From: Bradysia coprophila
Lineage: Eukaryota > Arthropoda > Insecta > Diptera > Sciaridae
NCBI RefSeq assembly: GCF_014529535.1
Contig: NW_023503941.1
Span: forward strand, 4,710,942 to 4,774,941
Length of the DNA stretch: 64,000 nt
Reading direction: 5' to 3'
Positions 21,525 to 32,278 of this stretch are shown here, piece after piece. The notes beneath the pieces were generated by a model, which was not told where the DNA came from, did not search any database, and saw nothing but the letters and a program-made list of their open reading frames with translations. Made by a program: the position numbers and the translations under genes. Within the stretch, counting starts at the first letter, position 1. Each line of letters starts with the position of its first letter.

Positions 21525-22886
21525 CCGTACGAAATATGTGTTTCTTGTCAGATAACTCTTAAAAGACCATTCACAAACCAACAAGCTTGGGTTTTTGACG
21601 AACTAGGGTCATGCACACATACTCATGCTATCTAGCAGCGTCTGCCACTGACTCCTCTCGATTTTATTTGCAAGGTAATGAAGACCGCGTCAGTACAGTC
21701 ATCAGTGCACAACAAAATCGCTGTCATCCGGCATTTTCGATGTAGTAAAAATGGAATATCTCGGTGAAAATGATAATTAGAGAGTTGCTGTCAAGAGGTA
21801 AGTGATTGATTATGTGTTGGGTGTGTTCGAGGTATTTTGTTTACGGAAACTATAGATAGACCAGATAACCATACAACAACTATATTCAGCATGCTGCGTA
21901 TTTAACTGCATGTTCATTTGAGTTCGAACGGGACTGTCAAAATTACTGTATACTGCGAGAGTGTATTGCTCCGAGGAAAATATATTCCCATCACTAGTGA
22001 TAGTCGCTTCCGCTGTACGTGCTCCTATTACAGTAATATTGTTTCAAAATAGATAAATACTCAATACACTCATGGTGTGTACTTTTCTTATGTTCCGCAC
22101 TCGGTATAAGTACGTACACACCTTTTGTGAGAAATAGTCTAGTGATACGTTTAAATGAAGAGATTTAACAACGCAGTGTAGTTACCATAGACTAATCATT
22201 ACTAGGCCGGAATTTCGTACGGCAAAATCAGTTTATATATTTCGTAAGATTTTACGAAGAATGTTGCACTAATACACGTAGGCGTTGACATTTTTGATAT
22301 TTGTCAATTTAGCATCTTCAAAATCAAGTATCAGGAACGTAGTTTTGGTTCTAAAATTCTGGACAATTTTTAGCTAATCTACTCTAAATATATGGTGCAG
22401 GAAACGTGTTTTTCAAAGTGAGGGTTAGTATGAGGTAAAGAGTCTGCTTTTTCAAGTGTTTTTTATGTTTCTTGCAGCAATTTATAGTGGTCTCCATCTT
22501 ATAATGAAGTGCCCACCTTTAAACTCACACTAATCATTCCCATATTTAAATGTTTTTTAAATTTAACGCATATGTGTTGGAAAAGAATTTAAATTCTTCG
22601 CGCTACTTTGCCCACCAATTCTCACACGACCAAATATTTCGTTTTTCATGTAGGGGACACAATTTTTACGTACTTTTGTTCGTAATTTCTAGTCTAGATC
22701 ATCAAGATATAATTCGTCTAAGGTCTGATCTATCTAGTGGCTTTCTTTCCCATACAACCTACTTTCCATAAACGAAATATCTTGGTCTTTGTTTGACTTT
22801 CGTCACAGTTAGCTTCCTTGCTAGAGAGAGCATTGATGTGGTTTGAAGATAATATGACTTATTGCGTACAGAATTCGTACGGGTCT
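21525..22886. mobile_element. Possible element bounded by inverted AGACCCGTACGAA ends
   Basis: AGACCCGTACGAAAT at 21525 is mirrored by ATTCGTACGGGTCT ending at 22886. The word is the same as the divergent hairpin stem at 1351. No convincing target duplication and no coding region between; ORF 22550-22771 is featureless. Confidence 0.35.
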
Positions 22887-23714
22887 TTTTCTTATGTTTT
22901 TGTTTTTAAATTCGTTTTTATTTTGATCGTAGATAATAAATATTAAGTTTTTTTTAAGATGAAGGAGATATATTTTACTTATGAATCTGTATAGTGACTG
23001 ATATCAATTCTCTGAGAAAAATATGGCGATCAATAAAGAAGATTTTTTTCAGACTGTTATATGAAGTGATTTAGATGTTTTCGGTGATAACAACAGGTCT
23101 ACAAAAATCGGTTTCTTGATGATGAGCATAAAATAGAAATAAAATTTATTTTTATCAGATTTGCTAGGAATTTATTGTGAAATGCACTTTTTCAGGATTA
23201 AGTTCCCACATGAAGACAGCGATTTTTAAAATTCTCCAGGCGAATCGGAATATTAGATAAATGTGGTCGTTGACCTTCATTAAAAGTGTTCATTCATCAA
23301 AATCGTTACACTCTTTGTCAAATGTGAAGAGTGCAGCAGTTTAGAGACACTGAGTCTACACTTTCGTATGTTAGTGCCTTTGTTTACCGTTACAAATTTT
23401 GTCACTATACGGTGATGGTTTTTTCGCTCCTTTGGAAAGGGAACTGAATACAGATATACCATCGTCAATTAAGAAAATTTTGAGCTTCTTCGAGTACAAA
23501 CCTGCTATTGTTCTAGCAAGATTTGATGATTCGTCAATTATTTCGATAGAGGAAGATCTTCGAAACAATTTCCATTCTTCAATGCCAGCAAAAATTCAAA
23601 TTTTTGGGCGATCAAAAAAAAAATAGTTTGGTCGAGACACACTAATTCCATCTTATATAAATCAATCATCCAAAAAATCTGGATCAATTGCAGATAATGC
23701 TTAAGGATTAAAGC
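22887..23714. other. No clear gene
   Basis: ORF 23399-23626 (+) contains IPSSIKKILSFFEYKPA, a pattern I associate with short N-terminal modules of transposon-linked insect proteins. This is weak and not enough for a call. Confidence 0.25.
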
Positions 23715-24270
23715 TTGTTTTTGAAAAGATCGTTTTTTACTGGTTGCGCCGTGCAGCCTTTTTTTTTTCGTTTGTTGACCACATTTATTACAGGCGATTC
23801 ATCGAATGATCAGTCAAACGACCCAGGCTATGTTTGTATTTATGTAAATGTTAGGGATGTGAAACGTTCAAAATTATCGATAATATCAATCGAAAGAAAT
23901 TATCGATAATCGATTAATCATATCGTTATCGATAATTTAATAATTATCGATAATTATCAATATATCGATATTTTGATATTTATCTGAAAATTCATGATAA
24001 TATACCGATATATCGGAATATATCGATAAATATCGGATTTTCGGACCGAAATATCGATATATCGAATTACCGATATCTTGATAATTATCAAAATATTAAT
24101 AATTATCGATTATCGATATTTTTTGATAATTTTCGATACAAAACGTTGATAATTATCGATTATCGATAATTATCGATAATCATTATCATTATCGCCCATG
24201 CCTAGTAAATGTATCAGATTATTCTGCCAGTCTTTGGCGGTTGAAATAAATTCAATTCAATTCAATTCGA
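23715..24270 (+). mobile_element. 3' end of a non-LTR retrotransposon carrying a nested hAT insertion
   Basis: The 3' end reads GCCAGTCTTTGGCGGTTGAAATAAA followed by TTCAATTCAATTC. The same hairpin-plus-tail (GCCAGTATTTGGCGGTGAAATAAA then ATTCATTCATTC) ends the ORF1 element at 36655-36935, so the two belong to one family. A hAT element (23852-24204) with an 8-bp duplication interrupts it. The coding end upstream is too decayed to classify. Confidence 0.6.
23852..24204. mobile_element. Non-autonomous hAT element built of ATCGATAATTATCG words
   Basis: Ends TAGGGATGTG and CATGCCTA are flanked by the perfect 8-bp duplication GTAAATGT (23844-23851, 24205-24212). The TAGGGATG-type end is typical of Ac-like hAT. 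Nearly all 353 bp are overlapping palindromic words ATCGATAAT / TATCGATA, which would act as subterminal transposase sites. It inserted into the retrotransposon 3' end. Confidence 0.9.
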
Positions 24271-24384
24271 AAAATTCCTTGTCATCAAAGATAGACTTAC
24301 GTAACTTAAATTGTCGTAATCGAGCAAATACGGAAGTAAGCCAGTTAGTAGATGATGAAAATATTAAGTTTTAAAAGAACTTAG

Positions 24385-24541
24385 GTTCTGTTATATACCA
24401 ACATGTTCCACAAAAAAAAACAGGTTTTCGAAGAGCTAAGTCAACCGATTTTTTCCTCTTCTAACATTCACAACTGTCATATATCTGATCGTAAAGATGA
24501 TGGTAACCTGTTTTTTAGAACATATTGGTATATCACAGAAC
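24385..24541. mobile_element. MITE just upstream of the CLIP protease gene
   Basis: Arms GTTCTGTTATATACCAACAT and complement, about 40 bp each with an A-run difference, 157 bp total. It ends about 100 bp before the protease ATG. Confidence 0.7.
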
Positions 24542-24637
24542 GATGATGACTCGTATGATACTAGATGACATTGATAATCCAATGTTTAGTTTGAGTTTCA
24601 TATTGCTATTCGTGACACAAATTCATAGTCAGCAAAG

Positions 24638-26613
24638 ATGTTTACATTTTGCGCTATCACCACTATCCTCTACGTTCAGTTTTATTTAACTTATTCCACT
24701 TTCGTTTTCCGTGATCCTTACGAACTCGAAGTTGGTTCTACTTGCAGATTCAATGGCAACCAATCCGAGGGCATTTGCAGGCCAGTTCGAAATTGTCCCG
24801 GCGCACTTAGAGATTACAGAGAACGTAATATTACTGTTACTGTATGTGCTTATGATTCAGACAGCTCTCCAATAGTTTGTTGTGGATTGAAAAGGAAATA
24901 CGAAGTTTGTAAGTTGATGACGTACGATATGTGTTCGCTGTTCTGCGTGTTGGCGCGGCTCAACCGCTGATATTTTTGTAAGTCGGAATTTCATAAATTA
25001 CTAAATTTCAGATTGTGAACATTATTTTGGTGTTCCTGAGCTGGTTAATGTGTGTCCACGTATGGGATTCAAATACAAATGTTTCGATAGTATCGGACAG
25101 ACCTATACTGTAGTTGCTCCATCCGGAGGTATTCGAGCCGGCGCAGTTTCTCATATGGTTTGTACATGCAGCAAAATGAAAAATGATCGTAACAATAGAG
25201 TTTAATGTAAATAGGCAGCACTTGGCTGGCGCTATAACGGGACGACTCAATATAAATGTGGAGGGGTAGTGATCAGCAAGACTTTTGTGCTGACGGCGGC
25301 TCATTGCACGGAATCTTATGGGTAAATATTTTGAACAGTGTAAGAGGATGAAACCACACCTCTTAGCACCAAACTATCACGTCGTGAATCTTGATTTTGA
25401 AAGCATTTACTACAAAAAAGCGTGATGTATTGTAGATGAAACATGTTTGCGAAAATGATTTTCAGGCCGAAGCCGAACGTTGTACGAACAGGCGCTGAAC
25501 ATCTACAAAAACAGAATTCACGCACCACCTATCAAATACTCGAAATAATTTCGCACCCTGGATACAGGGCACCAGTCTATTATCACGATATAGCATTGAT
25601 AAGATATGAAAACGTTAATTGGGATCAGTACGCGAACCCACCATTTGCCTGCTTGCCTCCAGAGCATCTTATCTATGATCAAGACATTACTTATAATCCG
25701 TTACAATGGGAACACCTGGAAGCGCTAGGCTATGGTGCCACATCATTCGGTATGTTTTTTGTTTTGTTTTATGAACAACTCAGACTATCTTCACAACTTC
25801 GTTCTAGGTGGTCCGACTGATGACAAGTACTTGGTCAAAGTAAATATTGACGTTCTTGCTGACGAACTGTGCACTAATGCATTCCCACCTGATGAAAACC
25901 AACCAAACGGTTATCTAAATAGCACTCAAATATGTGCTGGAGATGTAAATAAAGGCAACCGAGATACTTGTCAGGTTAACTTTTAAAAAAATTGAATGAA
26001 TTCCTATCCGAATTACCTAACACAATTTTCTTTGCAGGGAGATAGCGGTGGTCAGACAGCAATCATTTTTTTATTTTTGGAGCATTAATTTCCAAAATTT
26101 TTGTCAACAGGACCGTTACACCGACGATTGAAAAGGACATTGACCTCTGGTAGAACATACTACGTGTTTGGCATCACGTCATTTGGCCGATCATGTGCAA
26201 CAGGGGTTCCAGGAGTTTACACTCGCATCACATCTTACTTGGATTGGATAGAAAGCATTGTGTGGCCAACGGACACAATGGGTGCCAACGACATTGAATT
26301 GCGTCGTATAATTTCATGTTCCGAGGAGCAAAAGCTGTGCTTAAAGAATATCAGAAACTTTCACAAAAAGGATGATCCTTTATGGCCTGAAACATTTTCT
26401 GAAAATGACCCTTTTTATGATGATGCACTAAACGACATAGGGGACGAAAACGAAAACAGTAACGGGACCGCATCTGAAAACGATGACGTCGAGGATGACG
26501 TATATGAATACGAAACAGGTGATGAAGTTGAAAACGGCGACGAATACACTGTCGACGATCTCGGTTATGGTCTGATGGAAGTAGAAGTGCCACGCAAGCA
26601 TAAAACTGTGTAA
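24638..26613 (+). CDS. CLIP-domain trypsin-like serine protease with acidic C-terminal tail
   Basis: Seven exons with matching phases: 24638-24908, 25012-25157, 25215-25321, 25466-25749, 25808-25974, 26038-26050, 26111-26613. Exon 1 encodes a signal peptide and a CLIP domain with six cysteines (STCRFNGNQSEGICRPVRNC ... VCC). Exon 2 adds two more cysteine pairs. The protease domain carries His in TAAHC, Asp in HDIAL and Ser in GDSGG, so the triad is complete. A 13-nt exon (26038-26050) encodes GDSG plus one base. After VYTRITSYLDWIE the protein runs on for about 100 residues rich in D and E, unusual for the family. The usual R-IVGG activation site is not obvious; the region reads VVAPSGGIRAGAVSHMAALGW-like. 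CLIP proteases act in haemolymph cascades (Toll, melanisation); the specific role is unknown. An overlapping upstream ATG (24582) opens a different-frame signal-peptide-like stretch that I could not splice in. Confidence 0.9.
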
Positions 26614-26675
26614 AATGTATTTCAAAAGCGAGAATGTGATACACCATTGCAGCATTGCACTCAGTTTAAAGAGAA

Positions 26676-26681
26676 AATAAA
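26676..26681 (+). terminator. Poly(A) signal of the CLIP protease gene
   Basis: AATAAA 63 bp after the stop codon. Confidence 0.6.
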
Positions 26682-26787
26682 ATTGTCTACGAATGTTAAT
26701 ACGACACGACACGATTGTCAACGATTCTGAGCCGGAACAAAAATTTTTTTTGGCTATGTTGTAGATAGTCGGACAGGAAACCCGGTC

Positions 26788-27006
26788 ATGTCGGTGGATA
26801 AGGATACAACATCAGACATTGGAGTCGATGAAAACTCCATATCGGCTCTGAAGGAATTGGGATTTCGGCCATATATTGAGACAACAAACCCCCTCACTTT
26901 CATGAACATTGTTTCCTCTAACTTCGTCAATAAACCGCGGCAAAATAAAGTCAGTCTCAGAAACTCAAAAGGTCGAACAGCGGAATTCCGTTTAAAGAAG
27001 AATTAG
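26788..27006 (+). CDS. Hypothetical short protein or exon
   Basis: 72 residues from an ATG (MSVDKDTTSDIGVDENSISA), charged, ending RLKKN. Composition looks protein-like, with no signal peptide and no known domain. It lies 175 bp after the protease stop. It may be the first exon of a gene continuing at 27390-27740, but I could not find a donor that avoids the stop. Low certainty. Confidence 0.3.
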   Translation: MSVDKDTTSDIGVDENSISALKELGFRPYIETTNPLTFMNIVSSNFVNKPRQNKVSLRNSKGRTAEFRLKKN

Positions 27007-27389
27007 GTAATAACTCTGTGCGCATATGAAGTGAAGGGAAATTACAAACCATCGCAGCTCATCAGCATCAGTAAAGTAAGACACTTACTTGTTAACACAT
27101 GATGTGTCAACGGAACAAAAAAGTTGAATTCTATCAAGTAAATTCATTGCTCTGATTCAAGAACCTTCATTCAGATCAGGTAAAATTCAAGGTCGAAATA
27201 GAAGGAATGGAAATATAATCCATTCAGTAGGGAGCAGCACTCCACGAGCATGTATGTTGTAAATTTAACAGTGGGATTTTATGAGCAGCAAACGCGCATC
27301 GTTATGTATGGGCATGGGGTAAAGATTGAACAATAGGGACAAACACCTGCTAGAATTTATACTTTCTTCGGATCTAATGATCAACAATA

Positions 27390-27740
27390 TTGGATGCAGA
27401 CCAACTTTTGTCACAAAACCACGATCTGAACTCACAACCAGCGAAACTGTCTAGCAACCCAGCTGCAACAAACTGGGATCTCTCACCAAATAGTAACAAA
27501 ACTGACCATGAACTCCAACGAATTAAATACTTACAACTTACAACTGCCGATTTCAAAGAAGTTGTCAAGTGGGAGTCGAATAACTTAAATTCGATAAAAA
27601 CATACATTGACACAGGCTTCCGAAAATTAACAGCAAAAAACAGTTTTCGTGTACCGAGAAAGTATGGCACAAAAGCGAAAAAAGTGATGAACGGAATTTA
27701 TCGCTCCACATGTGCCGGAGGTCGCAAAGATGGTAAATAA
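27390..27740 (+). CDS. Hypothetical open frame, possible exon
   Basis: About 115 residues with no in-frame ATG near the start. A plausible acceptor (GGATGCAG, exon from 27400) suggests a terminal exon. The chain is Asn/Ser-rich then basic (KKVMNGIYRSTCAGGRKDGK). Stop TAA is followed by AATAAATAAATAAAATG, a good poly(A) region. Family unknown. Confidence 0.3.
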   Translation: MDADQLLSQNHDLNSQPAKLSSNPAATNWDLSPNSNKTDHELQRIKYLQLTTADFKEVVKWESNNLNSIKTYIDTGFRKLTAKNSFRVPRKYGTKAKKVMNGIYRSTCAGGRKDGK

Positions 27741-29750
27741 AATGCTGTCATTGATTGAAATAACTTAAATAAATAAATAAAATGACCTTGACATCTTGAC
27801 AGCTGTATGTAGCCCCCAAATGCTATAGACTCGAAGCCCTGACAACACTTCAAAATTTACGAAAACCAGCTGTGGAAACTTTCTCGTTTAAGTTCGCGGT
27901 GGCATCAGGTAGTGGCTTTAGTCAGTGTATTTGATTTAAAATAAAATGCAACTCTATGTCGATGTCAGGTAAAAACGACTGCTTCTACCAAGTGTTGGTT
28001 TACCTGACGAAGCAGGCAGCTGGGCAAGAGACGTTTGAGCCGAACGAACATTTGCCGAAGGTTAGACAAGCACATCGAAATCATGCCTGGCTAAACAACC
28101 TTGAATAGAATAAGTTTGTAACCTTAAAAATTGAAATAATTTAAGGTGGTTCAGTCTGACCACATTTGCTTGTCTTTATCATCAATAAACTAGGTTCCAC
28201 CTTTTGCGTGGCTCAGATCCGTTGACTTACAGCTTCAGTTTCGTTACAATAATTTAGCGTAAAAAATTTGTTGAATTCACTTGACGTCAACAAATTTCAG
28301 TTTAAATTTCTACGCTCTTCGGAGTTGCCTAATATTCTAATAAAATATCGCGGGTGATGTGAAGCAAGGCACTCATTTCGCTGCAAACTTCACACACGTC
28401 TAAAATTCCAATAAAGTTTCGAGACTTTTGTGAATTACAGCCCTGGTTTCACTCAGACCGCAAGCTTTACACTTGTCTCTAGCATTTGATTCAATTTATT
28501 TTATTTCTCCATCATGAAATTACAATCTTTCTTGATCGATCCTTAAAAATATCTCTCCACTGTGAGACACTTTGAAGGAGTCGTACCAATGACAATTACA
28601 TCAAGTAATAGAAAATCGTGAAATTACCAATGAAATTGTGTGGTAGATGTTCTACTGTACATTAAAAGATGAGATGTTGCCTCATGCGAGGTCAAAAAGG
28701 ATCTGATTTTATCCTTACAAAGTAATAGGCAATATATAGACAAGTTGTACGGTAACTTGATTTGATTCATTTGATTGGCAATCTGCGATCGTTCTGAATT
28801 GCCATGAGTGTTATTGAAGTTTGATGGTGTTCATGTGGTTGGAATGTATGAACGGTTCGTAATTTGGGATAGATGTTGTGTCTTGTGCTTGACAATAAGT
28901 CGATACTAATGTTATCTACAAGTATGGAAGACAGTAGATAAACTGTTCTATCGTTTGTCAGTCGTAAGTTGTACCGATCATTTCTTTAAAAGCGGGGAGG
29001 ATATAGAAACATTTTGTTGTTGATTTTGATAGTAGAAATAGAAATATTAGACAGCGATTGATGTAAGATTTACTCAACGTTTCTGTCTTGTATATTTTCA
29101 TTGATTGTCGAAAAGTGTTTTTTAGATCATTTTCATGACCTTATAAACGTCAGACACATTCCCAGCTGTCAGACATGTCGAAAAATATAGAATGAATTGA
29201 ACGAACGATTTTTATGTAAAAACCAGCAAACTGAACGTCAATTAATTGAGGTTAAGGACTACTGGACGAAACATTTAGTGGGGTTACGTTGACGAGTACC
29301 GTATAATGAAAGGAAACATTCAACATGAATTCTAGAATCAATGACAACGATCGGTCATAATGGAAAATCTGCCTATAAAAGAAGCGTCGCTTCCTATTCA
29401 TGCCCATTCTGATTTCGACTACTGTGCGCTCGCCTTAATATTAGACAGTGCCGTATGATATGAAATAAAGAATCTTTATAACGTTTTAGAGGATTGTTTG
29501 ATTTATAAAGTCGAAAATATCATTGCGAAGTGAACACGTCTAACTGTTAGGCTGTTCCGCCAATTGACGATTCTCGGCCAACGAAACAATGGGGGTTTGT
29601 TTGAGGGTTGGGAACGGTTGTTAAATTATATCTTTGGATGTATGGATATTATGATGACGTTGTATTATAGCTTAAATGAAAGGACTCGACGAAACGAGTG
29701 TAATATAATATTCGCCGAAATAACGTACGCCGTAATAGAAAAAAGAAAAC
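27741..29750. other. No gene seen; possible decayed LTR
   Basis: About 2 kb of AT-rich DNA. At 29372-29475 CTATAAAAGAAGCG is followed by an initiator-like GATTTCGACTACTG and AATAAAG about 90 bp later, the promoter/poly(A) arrangement of an LTR R region, but I could not locate both LTR ends. Confidence 0.3.
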
Positions 29751-29756
29751 TTTATT
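29751..29756 (-). terminator. Poly(A) signal of the VanX-like gene
   Basis: AATAAA on the minus strand starting within 3 bp of the stop codon. Confidence 0.6.
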
Positions 29757-29758
29757 TG

Positions 29759-30451
29759 TCATTCTACGTCAAAATTAAAATGTTCCGTAAATGGTTCATC
29801 AATTAATGTGTAATGCCACCATTCCAACTGAAATGCACCAAAATTATATTTCGCCATTTTCTGGCGCAAATAGTTTCGTCTTTCCAAGTAGAGCTTGTCA
29901 ATCAATGTACAATCATGCCACGACACTGGATCGAACAAATCCACTGAACTGTACATATCAACGGTGTTATCTTGCCAATAGTATATCGATCGTCCGTCAC
30001 TCAGTTCTCGTTTGATTGCACTGGGATTGGGGTCAACGGTTTTGCCAAGTTCAATAATTGTGCAATCGACTGTACTACCCCGGCTGTGTGACGATGTGGG
30101 CGTTACATAACCTTTGTCGAATGTTTCCTTTTTGCTGAGATTGGGATAGTAAAATTGTTTCGTTTTCTCATCAGTCGAATCTCGCCATCTAACGAATTGG
30201 TCAAGTGACTTCTGCGGTCGATAACCATCATAGATCACCAACGCGTAGTTGTCGTTTCGGATGTCGTTTTGAATTTGCTTTAATCTCAATGCGGCCTTTT
30301 CCGTCAAAATGACTCTCGGCGCTTTGTATCCATCGATTCTTTCACCAATAAAATTTCGTTCCCCATAATACATAACCTCTTGATGTATCGTCGGATCGAT
30401 TTGTTCAAGGTACACAAAGCCATCAGGCAGGGAGACGTTTACCATTGACAT
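29759..30451 (-). CDS. VanX-like D-alanyl-D-alanine dipeptidase, bacterial-type gene in an insect genome
   Basis: Intronless 230-residue protein of the M15D (VanX) family. Zn ligands are in SSHSRGSTVD (H122, D129) and in EWWHY (H213), with catalytic base E210. The transition-state arginine is R78 in YDGYRP. The family hydrolyses D-Ala-D-Ala released from or destined for peptidoglycan; animals make no peptidoglycan, so the gene is best explained by transfer from bacteria. All active residues are kept and the frame is open, which suggests a working enzyme. No signal peptide is evident, so it would act in the cytosol. The start is MSMVNVSL; the poly(A) signal AATAAA lies immediately after the stop (29751-29756). 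Neighbouring DNA is ordinary insect sequence, which argues against contamination. Possible roles are degradation of bacterial cell-wall dipeptide or control of symbionts (inference). Confidence 0.9.
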   Translation of the reverse strand: MSMVNVSLPDGFVYLEQIDPTIHQEVMYYGERNFIGERIDGYKAPRVILTEKAALRLKQIQNDIRNDNYALVIYDGYRPQKSLDQFVRWRDSTDEKTKQFYYPNLSKKETFDKGYVTPTSSHSRGSTVDCTIIELGKTVDPNPSAIKRELSDGRSIYYWQDNTVDMYSSVDLFDPVSWHDCTLIDKLYLERRNYLRQKMAKYNFGAFQLEWWHYTLIDEPFTEHFNFDVE

Positions 30452-31689
30452 TTTTGGAACAGAAAGAACGTTTTCACAAAAGTAATTTCATGCTCAGCAT
30501 AACAACAATCCAACACTTTTGATTATCACATTGCAACTGATACAAACCATAACAACATACGGAGCGAGTGTAGAATGTGTTATAATGTCAGAGATGATTC
30601 ATACACTGCTTACGACAATATACATGCGCGTCTGGCATTCGGCGTTGGTTGTGTTTATGCTGTTTATCTGCAATATTTATACATTTTATATAAATAACTC
30701 GTAAAAGACGGCATTTCAGAGTTGATATGCCTTTTTAGAATTTCGAGTAAATATTTACATTTTGGAACTAGAGGTGTGCGCCGCGCAGTCGCAAAACAAT
30801 AATAACAAACGTCAGCAGTTGACGCGTCGACGCTGTTTAAGATAGTGCCAATACTTGTGTTGACAATTTTTGTGCTGGCACAAATTATTTGTGACGTCAC
30901 AAAATTTTTTGAAATTCGTTCAGTTTTTCGTTGTAACACAAATATTTGTTCCATCACGAATATTTAGGCTGACCACAATTTTTTTAGTTCGGTTCAGTTT
31001 CGTCCAAGATCTCAACTCAATTTAAATTTACAGAACCAAATTATAGACGGCAACTGAATTCGCCCTTCAATAAATATTAGTCAACTAACCATAAAGAAAC
31101 ATGAAAGTCGACTAACATTTTCTTACAGAATTTTCTAGTTGTGCATGTATTTCGAATTTTGTAACTTTCTTATTTCAGGGGGATCGGAAAAATCTGTGTT
31201 CACTCAATTTGAAAGTTGAATTGCGAATAATCCGACGACTTTCATGTTACTTACAGGAAAGTCACTTAAAGCAGCTGAATCTGCACTCGAACCATAAATA
31301 ATCATGATAATCTCTGATGTTATCTCCTTTTCGCAACTTTTTTATTTGTTTTATATCGACTACTGCTCCCTATCCGAAGAAATTAAAAACTGAATGATTT
31401 GATGTGCTAGGAAGGTGTAGACCTTCAAAAACCTGGACACGTGTTTTTTTTAAGACGTAAAATGCGATTTAACATGAGGGAGGAGCTCAAGAAGTTACTT
31501 ATACAGCTGCTCTGATTACAGGGACTCAAGGTGTCATCTTTTCGAACGGAATTTGTTCGGTAAACGTTTTTAAACGTGAAAAGTGGCCTATTTATCAAAT
31601 TCGAGAATATTTTGATTTTTGATTTTTTTTAATTTTCCCCACCTCTCAAATTCAATATTTGACGATATTTGGCAAAAGCTGAGAGTTTT
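30452..31689. other. No gene seen
   Basis: Upstream region of the VanX-like gene and further AT-rich DNA. ORF 30664-30957 (-) has no features. Confidence 0.3.
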
Positions 31690-32200
31690 AGTGAATTTCG
31701 GACCAGTATGAAAATAAATGCTCTTTCATTTATGTTCAAAATATTACTTTATATGATAGCCCTAGCCTTCCCCTTTCCAACGATCCCTCATACGATATAT
31801 TTCGTAACGAATTGTGAGATTCAGAATTTTTGTTGCTGTGAGGTGTCACTCTACTCGGCGGCTGGTGAAAGGCCCAAAACACTTTTTTTTTTTCAAAAAA
31901 ACTAAAATTTCTCTTTGAATCACTGCTAAACTAGTGTCATTAGCATACTTGTGCTAATGATTTATAGGTGAAACGTTTTCTGCACTTTGTAAGAAGTTTT
32001 TACTTTTCTGAAAAAGAATGTTTCGCACCCTCACCAGGCCGAGAAACGTGACACCTCACAGAAACAGAAATACATTCTTTACGAAATACATCGAATGGGA
32101 TGTCGTTGGAATGAAGCAGGTTAGAGTTATCGGATGAAACAAGATTTTGAACAAAAATGATCGAGGGTTGAATTTCATACTGGTCCAAAAAAAAAACAAG
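31690..32200. mobile_element. Large diverged foldback
   Basis: Left arm (about 31690-31890: GGACCAGTATGAAA...GTGAGGTGTCAC...GGTGAAAGG) is complemented by the right arm (about 32020-32195) at roughly three quarters identity. About 130 bp separate them. Confidence 0.6.
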
Positions 32201-32278
32201 AGTTTGAAGTTTACGAATTGTTGTATTGATCAACAAATTTCGATGAAAACGTAAAATTTGGATCATTTTACTGAAATA

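Noticed and set aside
24582-24640. Alternative signal peptide upstream of the CLIP protease in another frame
   Set aside because: No splice combination restored the CLIP frame; the ATG at 24638 already gives a signal peptide.
26351-26721. Minus-strand frames over the acidic tail of the CLIP protease
   Set aside because: Low-complexity antisense of GAA/GAC-rich codons.
29759-30451. Bacterial contamination as the source of the VanX-like gene
   Set aside because: Flanking DNA is AT-rich insect sequence without bacterial genes, and AATAAA sits at the stop; contamination would need a chimeric join exactly here.
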